A stretch of 64,000 bases of DNA. Source: Ferrovibrio sp. Lineage in GTDB: Bacteria > Pseudomonadota > Alphaproteobacteria > Ferrovibrionales > Ferrovibrionaceae. Both the position numbers and the translations under genes were made by a program. Below, piece by piece: positions 52,206 to 61,500 of the stretch. Positions within the stretch are counted from its first letter, which is position 1, and every line of letters starts with the position of its first letter. Under the pieces are notes generated by a model. It was not told the DNA's origin and did no database searches. It saw nothing but the letters and a program-made list of their open reading frames with translations. The stretch covers positions 744,001 to 808,000 of the forward strand of contig JAGOQS010000002.1 of NCBI GenBank assembly GCA_017991315.1. The letters run 5' to 3'.

Positions 52206-53438
52206 ATGTCCACATCATCCCTTCCCGCGCTCGCCCAGGGCGTCAACGATCTGCGCGCCTCCGAGATTCGCGAGTTGCTCAAATTGATCAACCGCCCGGA
52301 GATCATCTCGTTCGCCGGCGGCATCCCCGACCCAGCGATGTTCCCGCTGGAAACCATCTCGAAGGCCTATGCCGAGATCATGGGCGACCCGGCACGCGCC
52401 GCCGATGCCTTCCAGTATTCGATCAGCGAGGGCTACCTGCCCTTGCGCGAATGGATCGCCAGCTACCTGCAGGGCCATGGCATCGAAGCCGCGCCCGACC
52501 GCATCCTGATCACCAGCGGCGCGCAGCAGGCACTCGATTTCCTCGGCCGCGCCTTCATCAATGCCGGCGACGGCCTGGTGGTGACGGATCCGAGCTATCT
52601 CGGCGCCATCCAGGTGTTCGGCACCTACCAGCCGGATTTCATCGCCGTGCCGATGGACTCGGAAGGCGCCAAGCTGCCGGAACTGGAAGCCGCCTTCGCC
52701 CGGAAGCCGAAATTCTTCTATCTCACGCCGGATTTCTGCAATCCGGCCGGCATCACCACCTCGCTCAAGCGCCGCGAGGCGATCCTCGATCTCGCCTACA
52801 AATACAATGTCGCGATCCTGGAAGATTCGCCCTACGAGGAACTGCGCTATGACGGCCAGCGCATCCCGAGCTTCGCCGCGCTGGAAGCCAAGCGCGCCGA
52901 TAACAAGAATCTGGTGATCTATGTCGGCAGCCTCTCAAAGGTGCTGACCCCGGCTTTGCGCATCGGCTGGATCGCGGCGGATGCATCGCTGATCAACAAG
53001 CTGGTGCTGCTGAAGCAGGCATCCGACCTGCATTGCTCGACGGTGAACCAGATCATCGCCAACGAACTGGCGCGCTCCTCGCACAGCACCCAGGTGGCGA
53101 AGCTGCGCCCGACCTACAAGGCGCGGCGCGATGCCATGCTGGCGGCGCTGAACCGCAGCTTCCCCAAGGAAGTGACCTGGAACGTGCCCGATGGCGGCAT
53201 GTTCATCTGGCTGGAATTCCCCGAAAGCGTCGATGCCACCGCCCTGCTCGAGCGCGCCATCAAGGATACCAATGTCGCCTTCGTGCCCGGCTCGGCCTTC
53301 TATGCCACCGAGCCGAAGCGCAACACCGCGCGCCTGAGCTTCTCGCTCGGCCAGCCGGAGCGCATCGAGGAAGGCATCGAGCGCCTCGCCGCCCTGGTGC
53401 AGAACACGCTGCGGGCCAACAGCGCCGCGGCGGAATGA
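52206..53438 (+). CDS. fold-type I PLP aminotransferase (LysN/2-aminoadipate-like)
   Basis: A 410-residue class I/II aminotransferase. PLP lysine in VGSLSKVLTPALRIGWI; other motifs ISFAGGIPDP, ITSGAQQALDFLGRAFI, FFYLTPDFCNPAG and ILEDSPYEELRYDG. The start sequence RASEIRELLKLINRPEIISF is that of the 2-aminoadipate/valine-pyruvate-type group. GAGGAA lies before the ATG, 53 bp after the ABC ATPase gene, so it may belong to the same operon; with an aminophosphonate-type transporter this could mean transamination of the imported amine, which is inference. Overlaps the next gene by 4 bp. Confidence 0.88.
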   Translation: MSTSSLPALAQGVNDLRASEIRELLKLINRPEIISFAGGIPDPAMFPLETISKAYAEIMGDPARAADAFQYSISEGYLPLREWIASYLQGHGIEAAPDRILITSGAQQALDFLGRAFINAGDGLVVTDPSYLGAIQVFGTYQPDFIAVPMDSEGAKLPELEAAFARKPKFFYLTPDFCNPAGITTSLKRREAILDLAYKYNVAILEDSPYEELRYDGQRIPSFAALEAKRADNKNLVIYVGSLSKVLTPALRIGWIAADASLINKLVLLKQASDLHCSTVNQIIANELARSSHSTQVAKLRPTYKARRDAMLAALNRSFPKEVTWNVPDGGMFIWLEFPESVDATALLERAIKDTNVAFVPGSAFYATEPKRNTARLSFSLGQPERIEEGIERLAALVQNTLRANSAAAE

Positions 53439-54442
53439 GCGAAGCACAAGGCAGCGATGTAACGATCATCGGCGGCGGTCCGGTCGGGCTGTTCGCGGTG
53501 TTTCAGTGCGGCATGCTCGGGCTTTCCTGCACGCTGGTGGATGCGCTGCCGGAGCTCGGCGGGCAATGCAGCGCGCTCTATCCGGAAAAGCCGATCTACG
53601 ACATTCCGGGCTACCCGCGGATTGCCGCCGCCGACCTGATCCAGCAACTGGAAGCGCAGGCAGCGCCCTTCGCGCCACGCTATCTGCTCGGCCGCTGCAT
53701 CGAGAACTGCCGCCGCGCGGGTGACGGCTTTCTGCTCGGCACCGACAAGGGCGATACGATCCAAACGCGTGCGGTTATCATTGCTGCCGGTGCCGGCGCC
53801 TTCGGCCCGAACCGGCCGCCGCTCGCTGGCATCGAGGCCTATGAAGGCAAGGCGGTGCATTACCTGGTGCGCAGGGCAGAGGATTTCCGTGGCGCCAGCG
53901 TGGCGATTGCCGGCGGCGGCGATTCCGCTGTCGACTGGGCTTTGGCGCTGCATGGCGTGGCGACGCGCATCTATATGATCCACCGCCGGGCGCAATTCCG
54001 CGCCGCGCCGGAAAGCGTCGCGCGGTTGCAGGCGCTTGAAGGCAACGGGGTTGAATTCGTGGTGCCGTATCAGTTGAGCGGCCTGGAAGGCGATGGCAGC
54101 AGGCTCAATGCCGTGCTGGTACAGTCGCTGGAAGGCGAGACCCGCCGGCTGGAAGCGCAGCATCTGCTCGCCTTCTTCGGGCTGAAAAGCGATCTCGGGC
54201 CACTGCAGCATTGGGGGCTCGATCTCGAACGGCATCAGCTCCGCGTCGATCCCGCCACCTGTGCCACATCAGAGCCCGGCATCCATGCCATCGGCGATGT
54301 GGCGAGCTATCCCGGCAAGCTGAAGCTGATCCTCACCGGCTTCGCCGAAGCGGCATCGGCGGCGCATGCGCTCTATCCCCGCCTCAAGGGCAAGGCGCTG
54401 CATTTCGAATACTCCACCACCAAGGGCGTGCCGGGGCAATAG
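53435..54442 (+). CDS. ferredoxin/flavodoxin-NADP reductase, thioredoxin-reductase-like type
   Basis: A 335-residue FAD/NADPH flavoprotein. Two dinucleotide-binding motifs are seen: IIGGGPVGLFAVFQCGMLG (FAD) and VAIAGGGDSAVDWALAL (NADPH), and the late FAD motif IHAIGDVASYPGKLKLILTG. The redox CxxC of thioredoxin reductases is absent; the region reads QCSALYPEKPIYDIPGYP, as in type-2 ferredoxin-NADP reductases. Start ATG overlaps the aminotransferase stop (ATGA), so the two are coupled. Confidence 0.92.
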   Translation: MSEAQGSDVTIIGGGPVGLFAVFQCGMLGLSCTLVDALPELGGQCSALYPEKPIYDIPGYPRIAAADLIQQLEAQAAPFAPRYLLGRCIENCRRAGDGFLLGTDKGDTIQTRAVIIAAGAGAFGPNRPPLAGIEAYEGKAVHYLVRRAEDFRGASVAIAGGGDSAVDWALALHGVATRIYMIHRRAQFRAAPESVARLQALEGNGVEFVVPYQLSGLEGDGSRLNAVLVQSLEGETRRLEAQHLLAFFGLKSDLGPLQHWGLDLERHQLRVDPATCATSEPGIHAIGDVASYPGKLKLILTGFAEAASAAHALYPRLKGKALHFEYSTTKGVPGQ

Positions 54443-54510
54443 GCCCTGCCGGTCACGTTGTTCTTCCCGCGAAAGCGAGCATAACGTGAGGTCTACATCC
54501 CTCTCAGACT

Positions 54511-54584
54511 CGTCATGCGCGGACTTGATCCGCGCATCTCAGGCCGGATTGCCAAAGACCGCCGGATCAAGTCCGGCGGTGACG
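54511..54584. repeat. palindromic REP-like element
   Basis: Outer CGTCA/TGACG (54511-54515, 54580-54584) enclose GGACTTGATCC (54521-54531) and its exact reverse complement GGATCAAGTCC (54564-54574). Elements of this pattern are dispersed between genes in many alphaproteobacteria. It lies between two convergent genes. Confidence 0.75.
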
Positions 54585-54598
54585 ACGTGAAGAATAGT

Positions 54599-56143
54599 TC
54601 ACACGATCCGGCTGGTCTTGTTGCCCCAGTAGCGGTCCTTGATCAGGCGCTTGTAGAGCTTGCCGGTTTCATGGCGGGGAAGCGCCGGGTCGAAATCGAT
54701 GCTGCGCGGGCATTTCATCGCCGCCAGATGCTGGCGGCAATAGGCGATGAGATCGGCGGCTAGGGCTGGTGAAGCCGAGGCCGGATCGACAAGCTGCACC
54801 ACCGCCTTCACCTCTTCGCCGAAATCCTCGTTCGGTACGCCGATCACCGCCACATCGGCGACCAGCGGATGATTGATCAGCACATTCTCGGCTTCCTGCG
54901 GATAGATATTCACGCCGCCGGAAATGATCATGAACGCCTTGCGGTCGGTAAGGTAGAGATAGCCCTCGGCATCGAGATAGCCGATATCGCCGAGCGTCGA
55001 CCAGCCCTTGTCGTTGAAGGCGCCTTCGGTCTTTTCCGGGTCGTTATGATAGGCGAAAGGCAGGCCGCCTTCGAAATAGACCACGCCGGCCTGGCCCAAA
55101 GGCTGCTCCGCACCGGTTTCCTCGTTGACGATATGCGGCGTGCCGATCACCGCGCGGCCGACCGAGCCGCGCCGCTCAAGCCATTCCGGTGAAGTAATGA
55201 TCGTGGTGCCGTTGCCCTCGGACGCGGCGTAATACTCATAAAGGATCGGCCCCCACCAATCGATCATGCGCTGCTTGGTCTCGATGGAAATCGGTCCGGC
55301 GCCATGGATGGCGACGCGGTGCGTGCCGAGGCGGTATTTGGTCCGTACTGCGTCGGGCAGTTTCAACATTCGCACGAACATGGTCGGCACCCAGTTGGAA
55401 TGGGTGACACCATGCTGCTCGATCAATGCCAAAGCCCGTTCGGCATCGAAATGCTGCATCACCACCAGGGTGCCGCCGACCCGGCTGACCACCATGGTGT
55501 AGCGCAAGGGGGCGGCGTGGTAGCCGGGCGCTGGCGAGAGATAGACCATCGCCTCGCCATAGCCATAAATCTTCAGCGCATTCTCGAAGAACGGCGTCGA
55601 GACACCGACAGGGTCGCCGGCCAGCGGCCGTTTCACGCCCTTGGGCTTGCCGGTAGTGCCGGAGGAGTAGAGCATGTCGCGGCCCTGCACTTCGTCAGGG
55701 ATAGGCTCCGTCGGCATCGCGGCCACCGCCGCATCCCAGGATTCGAAGCCACCGGCCACAGCGCCAACGATGAAAAAGCGCTCGACCTTGGGGCAGAGGC
55801 TGCGCAATTCCACAGCCATGTCGGCGAAGGCCGGGCCGATTACCAGCAGCCGGGCGCCACAATCGTTGACGATATAGGCGACTTCCGGCGCCGTGAGCCG
55901 GGTGGAAATGGCGGTGTAGTACAGGCCGGTGCGGTCGGCACCGAAGCAGACATCATAGAATTCGAGGCTGTTCTCAAGCAGCAAGGCCATATGGTCGCGG
56001 AAGCCGAGGCCGCATTGCCGGAAGAGCTGCGCGGCACGGTTCGACATCGCTTCAAGCTGGGCATATGTGCGCGCGGCGCCGGTTTCGGCAATGACAATGG
56101 CCGTCTTGCCAGGCAGTTTTGCCGCCCACTGGGTAATATACAT
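54599..56143 (-). CDS. acyl-CoA synthetase (FadD4-like, AMP-forming)
   Basis: A 514-residue ANL-superfamily ligase with P-loop YSSGTTGKPKGVKRPLAG, EYYAASEGNGTTII, the adenylate motif STLGDIGYLDAEGYLYLTDR and catalytic lysine region LPRHETGKLYKRLI. The replacement of TxGD by TLGD and the short N-terminus match the FadD4/bile-acid-type acyl-CoA ligase group. Its GGGAG ribosome site is the 3' arm of a hairpin. It follows the OlsB-like gene by 63 bp on the same strand. Acid substrate unknown. Confidence 0.88.
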   Translation of the reverse strand: MYITQWAAKLPGKTAIVIAETGAARTYAQLEAMSNRAAQLFRQCGLGFRDHMALLLENSLEFYDVCFGADRTGLYYTAISTRLTAPEVAYIVNDCGARLLVIGPAFADMAVELRSLCPKVERFFIVGAVAGGFESWDAAVAAMPTEPIPDEVQGRDMLYSSGTTGKPKGVKRPLAGDPVGVSTPFFENALKIYGYGEAMVYLSPAPGYHAAPLRYTMVVSRVGGTLVVMQHFDAERALALIEQHGVTHSNWVPTMFVRMLKLPDAVRTKYRLGTHRVAIHGAGPISIETKQRMIDWWGPILYEYYAASEGNGTTIITSPEWLERRGSVGRAVIGTPHIVNEETGAEQPLGQAGVVYFEGGLPFAYHNDPEKTEGAFNDKGWSTLGDIGYLDAEGYLYLTDRKAFMIISGGVNIYPQEAENVLINHPLVADVAVIGVPNEDFGEEVKAVVQLVDPASASPALAADLIAYCRQHLAAMKCPRSIDFDPALPRHETGKLYKRLIKDRYWGNKTSRIV

Positions 56144-56150
56144 CCCGTTG

Positions 56151-56205
56151 CTCTCCCTGAGCGGGAGAGTTTGGGCCTTGCCGCTTCTCTCCCTTGTCGG
56201 GAGAG
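56151..56205 (-). repeat. twin CTCTCCC/GGGAGAG hairpins between acyltransferase and acyl-CoA synthetase
   Basis: Two near-identical 19-nt hairpins with 7-bp stems and 5-nt loops (56151-56169 and 56187-56205). The upstream one starts just after the acyltransferase stop; the second one includes the ribosome site of the acyl-CoA synthetase gene. Confidence 0.8.
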
Positions 56206-56206
56206 T

Positions 56207-57073
56207 TTAGGCGTGGCCCTCGACGTGGATCAAGCCATCCTCAGGCAGGAAGCGGTTCTGGTATTTGGGGGCGATACGCGATACCGGCAGCAGGATGAAC
56301 ACGTCGGTGGTGCCGAACTGCTCGTCGATCACCGCGCCATCGCCGATATAGGCACCAAGCCGCAGATACGCCTTGATCAGCGGCGGCAGGGCATGGATCG
56401 CGGCCTTCGCGCTGACCTGCTCGGGCGGCAGCAGGTTCATCGCCTCGTAGCGTGCCGGCAGGGCGCGCACGCGCCAGGCTTCCGGCGGCAGATGGTTATG
56501 GTGCAGGTAGCTCAGCGCCAGGGCATGGCGGCTCGGATCGGTGCCGGCCAGCGAGGCGCAGCCGAACATAAACTCGATGCCATGGTCGTCGATATAGGTG
56601 GAGATGCCGCGCCACAGCAACTGGATGATGGCGTTGGAGCGATAGTCACGATGTACGCAGGAGCGGCCAAGCTCCAGCAGGCCGCCCTGCGGGCCGACCT
56701 GGTTCAGCATCGGCGAAATATCGTATTCGGACGCCGAGTAGAAACCGCCATGGCGCTCGGCGACCGAGCGACGCAGCAGCCGGTAGGTACCCACGGCCTG
56801 CTCGGCGCGGGGCAGCGAGCGGTCGAACACCATCAGGTGGTCGCAGAGATCATCGAACTTGTCGAAGTCGAGTTGCAGGCGCGCCATCTCGGGCGTCGGC
56901 TGCGCTGCCATCTCCTCGTAGAAAACCTGGTAGCGCAGGCGCTGTGCGGCCCGGATATCTTCCGCGCGGCGGGTGAGACGCACCTCGAAACGGCCATCCG
57001 CCGAGGCGCACTGCCAGCCATGCAGTGCCGGGTTGAGGGCGACTGCGGGGGCGAGGCCGAGAGGGACTTGCAT
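56207..57073 (-). CDS. OlsB-like N-acyltransferase (ornithine-lipid type, GNAT)
   Basis: About 288 residues. Matches the OlsB/hemolysin-like acyltransferase family: VRLTRRAEDIRAAQRLRYQV at the start of the fold, the DFDKFDDLCDHLMVFD motif, LLELGRSCVHRDYRSNAIIQ and FGCASLAGTDP. OlsB transfers a 3-hydroxyacyl group from ACP to ornithine, the first step of ornithine lipid synthesis. No olsA gene is next to it, so the substrate is by family only. ATG 57073 was chosen (GGAG seven bases upstream); ATG 57079 is possible. A 6-6-6 palindrome, ATGTCA...TGACAT, lies at 57113-57130. Confidence 0.83.
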   Translation of the reverse strand: MQVPLGLAPAVALNPALHGWQCASADGRFEVRLTRRAEDIRAAQRLRYQVFYEEMAAQPTPEMARLQLDFDKFDDLCDHLMVFDRSLPRAEQAVGTYRLLRRSVAERHGGFYSASEYDISPMLNQVGPQGGLLELGRSCVHRDYRSNAIIQLLWRGISTYIDDHGIEFMFGCASLAGTDPSRHALALSYLHHNHLPPEAWRVRALPARYEAMNLLPPEQVSAKAAIHALPPLIKAYLRLGAYIGDGAVIDEQFGTTDVFILLPVSRIAPKYQNRFLPEDGLIHVEGHA

Positions 57074-57112
57074 GTTCATGCTCCGACTATCCCGCCACAC
57101 TGTTGAGGGACG

Positions 57113-57130
57113 ATGTCAATTTTGTGACAT
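57113..57130. promoter_or_regulatory. ATGTCA-N6-TGACAT palindrome before the OlsB-like gene
   Basis: Perfect 6-bp arms with a 6-bp AT-rich centre, about 40 bp upstream of the start codon. Possible operator; its regulator is not known. Confidence 0.35.
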
Positions 57131-57225
57131 ATAGGTGAAAGCGGTCGTCTTGGTAAGATGCGGCCGCCATCAACATAAACTGCACATAAATTCAGCAGAT
57201 ATATTGCCCGATTTCCAGCAGAAAG

Positions 57226-58566
57226 TTAGCCCAGGCGGGTGGCCGCGCCGCGCCGTGTAAGCCAGGCGAGCAATGCCAGGCCGGGGATGGCCGCCAGGGT
57301 GGTGGCGACGAAAAACAGCGGCCAGCCGAGCGAATCGGCCATGTAGCCGGCGAAGGATGACAGCAGCGTGCGCGCCACCGCGGTCAGTGAGGACAGCAGC
57401 GCATATTGCGTGGCGGTGTAGGCGACATTGCAAAGCGCGGACAGATAGGCGACGAGCGCCGCCGTGCCCATGCCGCCGGCAAGGTTTTCCACTCCCACGG
57501 TCAGCGCCAGGAAAGCGGTATCCGGGCCGCGCAAAGCCAGAACGGCGAACAGCAGGTTGGAGCCCATCTGCAACAGGCCGCAGAACCACAGCGAGCGGTA
57601 GAGCCCCACTGCCTGCATCAGCCAGCCGCCCAGGAACAGGCCCAGCATGGTGGCGGCGAAGCCGTAGAGCTTGCCGATCTCGGCGATGTCCTCGCGGGCG
57701 AAGCCAAGCTTGAGATAGAAGCTGGTGGCGAGCGCACCGGCCAAGCTGTCGCCGAGCTTGAACAGCATCACGAACAGCAGCACGGCGACCCAGCCGGGCC
57801 GGCTCATGAATTGCGCGAAGGGTCCGGCGACGCTGACATAGAGCCATGCCGCAAGACGGGCTGGCGCACCGCGCAGATTGGGCCGCTGTTCCAGCCAGGT
57901 GGCGACCTCGCGGAAGCGGCGCTCGGCATCCTCGCGCGGACGGGAGGCCGGTTCGCCAACAAGCAAGACCGTGAGGGTACCGAGCAGCAGCAGGCAGGCC
58001 AGCCCGAGGTAAACGACGGGCCAGGATAAGTAGGCGCTGGCATAAAGCGCGCCGGCCGACGACACCAGCATGCCGACGCGATAGCCGAACACTATTGTTG
58101 CGGCACCGGCCGCCAACTGCCGCTCCTCCAGGATTTCGACACGCCAGGCATCGATCACGATATCCTGGGTGGCGGAGGCGAAGGCCACACCGATAGCGCA
58201 AAGCGCGGTGATATGCAGTGCGGTGGCCGGATCGGTGCTGGCCAGACCGGCGATGGCGGCGATCAGCAGAATCTGCGCGAAGATCAGCCAGCCGCGCCGA
58301 CGGCCCAACGTGGCGGTAAGCCAGGGCAATTCCAGGCGATCGATCAGCGGCGCCCAGAGGAATTTCAGTGTGTAGGGCGTACCGACGGCGGCGAACAGGC
58401 CGATGGCTTTCAGCGAGGTGCCGCTATCGGTGAGCCAAGCCTGCAAGGTCTGCCCGGTAAGCGCCAGCGGCAGGCCGGAAGCGAAGCCGAGTACCAGGAT
58501 CGCCAGCACACGGCGGTCGCGATAGACCGCGAAGGCCGAGAGCCAGTCGCGGATCGCCTGGTTCAT
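57226..58566 (-). CDS. AmpG-family muropeptide permease (MFS)
   Basis: A 446-residue, twelve-plus-helix MFS protein with AmpG hallmarks: LGFASGLPLALTGQTLQAWL, ATQDIVIDAWRVEILEERQL and FKLGDSLAGALATSFYLKLG. AmpG brings anhydro-muropeptides into the cytosol for cell-wall recycling. It starts 21 bp after the smc stop on the same strand, so the two may be cotranscribed. Confidence 0.9.
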   Translation of the reverse strand: MNQAIRDWLSAFAVYRDRRVLAILVLGFASGLPLALTGQTLQAWLTDSGTSLKAIGLFAAVGTPYTLKFLWAPLIDRLELPWLTATLGRRRGWLIFAQILLIAAIAGLASTDPATALHITALCAIGVAFASATQDIVIDAWRVEILEERQLAAGAATIVFGYRVGMLVSSAGALYASAYLSWPVVYLGLACLLLLGTLTVLLVGEPASRPREDAERRFREVATWLEQRPNLRGAPARLAAWLYVSVAGPFAQFMSRPGWVAVLLFVMLFKLGDSLAGALATSFYLKLGFAREDIAEIGKLYGFAATMLGLFLGGWLMQAVGLYRSLWFCGLLQMGSNLLFAVLALRGPDTAFLALTVGVENLAGGMGTAALVAYLSALCNVAYTATQYALLSSLTAVARTLLSSFAGYMADSLGWPLFFVATTLAAIPGLALLAWLTRRGAATRLG

Positions 58567-58587
58567 GCCACCCGCATCATGGCTGGA

Positions 58588-61500
58588 TCAAGCCGTCTGG
58601 CGCATCGCCTCGGCGCCGGCCAGATCGACCGAGACCAGGGTGGAGACGCCGCGCTCGGCCATGGTGACGCCGAATAGGCGGTCCATGCGCGCCATGGTGA
58701 TCGGGTGGTGCGTCACCACCACGAAGCGGGTGCCCTCGGCGAGTTCGGCGGTTTCCTTCGCCATCGCTTCCATCAGATTGCAGAGCCGCTCCACGTTGGC
58801 ATCGTCCAGCGGCGCGTCGACCTCGTCGAGCACGCAGATCGGCGCCGGGTTGGTGAGGAACACGGCGAATAGCAGGCTCAGCGCGGTCAGCGCCTGCTCG
58901 CCGCCCGAAAGCAGCGACATCACCTGCAAACGCTTGCCCGGCGGCGACGCCATGATCTCGAGACCGGCCTGCAGCGGATCGTCGCTTTCGACGAGCTGCA
59001 GATAGGCCTTGCCGCCGCCAAATACCTGTACGAACAGCTTCTGGAAATGCGCGTCCACCTTCTTGAAGGCTTCGAGCAGGCGCTCGCGGCCTTCCTTGTT
59101 CAAGGAAGCGATGGCTTGGCGCAGCTTCTCGATGGCGGCGACCAAATCGTTCTGCTCGCCCTGCAAGGTGTTCAGCTTCTCCTCGACCTCCTGCGCCTCA
59201 AGCTCGGCGCGGAGATTGACCGGACCCATATTGTCGCGTTCCTTACGCAGCCGTTCGAGCCGGTTCTCGACCTGCGGCAGCGCCGGGAATTCCTCGCCAT
59301 CCTCGACTTCGCCGGCCTTCAGCACGTCTTCCGGCGCGCATTCCAGCACTTCGCGAATGCGGATCGCCAGTTCATCCAGGCTCTGGCGCTGATGGTCGAG
59401 TTCGGACTCGGCGCGCACGCGGCTTTCGCGGCCCTGGCCGAGAAGCTGTTCCAGTTCGCGCGCGGTCTTGGCCGCCAGCGCCTGCGCCGCTTCGGCATTG
59501 GCGAGATGATCGGCCATTTCCTGGCGTGCAGCTTCCGCCTTGGCCAGTTCGTCCAGCAGGCCGCTGCGCTTGGCTTCGATGCCGGCAGGGATTTCGTTGA
59601 GGCGCTGCAGCTCAGTGGCGGCTTCCTCGCGACGCTTCAGCAACTGCTCAAGCTGGCGGCCGGCATCGGCGGCGCGGTTCTCGGCAGCCTGACGCTCGGC
59701 GGCAATCGCTTCCAGGCGGTTGGCGCGGGCAACGGCATCGCGGCGAAGCTGCTCCAGGGCGGCGCGGGCTTCGGCCAGCTTCTGGCGCAGCGTATCGACT
59801 TCCTGGCGCAACGCGCCAATCGCTTCGCGCGCCAGTTCCTCCGCCGGCAGCGCGGCCAGGGCTTCGCCGAAAGCCAGCCAGGCGGCTTCGCCTTCGGTGA
59901 TCTCCTGGCCCAGTTCGGCGATCTGGGTGCCGAGCGAGGCCAGCTTCGACTGGCGCTCGGCCTCGCGGCGCACCACTTCCGCCTGGCGCACGCGCGCGGC
60001 TTCCAGTTCGCGGTCGGCCCGCGCGATATCCTGGCTTGCGATCTCGCGCGCTGACTGGCGTTCGCGTTCGGCCTGAGCCAATGCCTGCGTCGCCCGCTGG
60101 CGGGCTTCGTTGCGCTCACGCTCCACAGCACCGAGCGCCGACTGGGCGCGGTCGCGGGCTTCGTTGCGCTCGCGCTCGGCGCTGGCGATCAGACCCTGGC
60201 CCTGCTCACGCGCCCCTGCCCGCTCGCGCTCGGCCTGCTGCACGCCCTGCTCCGCCACCTGGCGGGCTTCCTGGCGCGCACGCTCGGCCAGCACCACCAC
60301 CTGCTCGGCGGCCTTGCGGGCATCAAGGCGGTCGCGCTCGGCCTGGGCCAGCACCTGACCGGCACGCTCGCGTGCCTCGCCGCGCTGGCGCTCGACTTCC
60401 GTGACAGCCTTGCCGGCTTCCTGGTGCGCGGCATCGCGACCGGCCTCGGCCTGGGCCACACCGGCACGGGCTTCGCGCTCGGCCTGCACGCCGGCCTCGG
60501 TGGCCTGACGCGCTTCGGCATAGGCAGCCTGGGCATCGGCGAGTTTGGTTTCCAGTTCGCGCAGTTCCTCGCGCAGATCGGCGAGCCGGTTGCGCTGTTC
60601 CAGCTTGATCGAGGCAGCGGTGGGTGCACCAGCCTTGACGGTGAAGCCATCCCAGCGCCACAGCGCACCGGACTTCGACACCAGACGCTGGCCCTGGCGC
60701 AGTTGGCCGCGCAGACGCAAACCATCCGTATCCTCGACTATGCCGATCTGGCCCAGGCGGCGGGCAAGCGCCGCCGGCGCCGTCACCTGGCTGGCCAGCG
60801 ACTGCACGCCTTCCGGCAGAGCCGGCGCATCGGAGAGCGGCGGCAACGCTTCCCAATGCATCGGCGCGCCGCTGTCGATGGCGGAATTCAATTCATCGCC
60901 AAGCGCGGCACCCAGCGCCTTCTCATAGCCCGGCGCCACCGTCACCTGATCGATGACCGGCGCGAACATGTTGTTGTCGTCAGCCTTGAGCAGACGCGCC
61001 AGACCAGCCTCTTCCGCCTTCAAGCGGGTAAGCTCGCCCTGTACACCCTGCCAGGCATCGCGCGCCGCCTGTTCGGCGGCGGCAAGGCCCTGGCGCTCCG
61101 CTTCCGCCGCTTCCAGGGCGGCGCGGGCAGCGGCGATCAACTGCGCCTGTTCGGCCTCGGCGGCAGCAACCACGCCGCGCGCCGCTTCCAGCTTCTCGGC
61201 ATATTCGGCATCAACGGCAGCAACACCGGCACGGGCCGCCTCGATGCGGCTGGCATGGTCGGTCTCGACGCTGGCAATGCCAGCACGAGCCACCTCGATC
61301 TTCGCCGCCTGCTCGGCTTCCACCTGGTTCAGCGCGGCACGGGCGGCTTCCACCTTGGTCGCCTGCTCGGCCTCGATGGCACTCAAGCTGGCGCGGGCGG
61401 CATCCAGCTTGCCGGCATGTTCGGCTTCAATGGCTTCCAGGGTGGCACGGGCGGCATCGATGCGGCCGGTGAAATCGCTCTCCACATTTTCCAATGCGGC

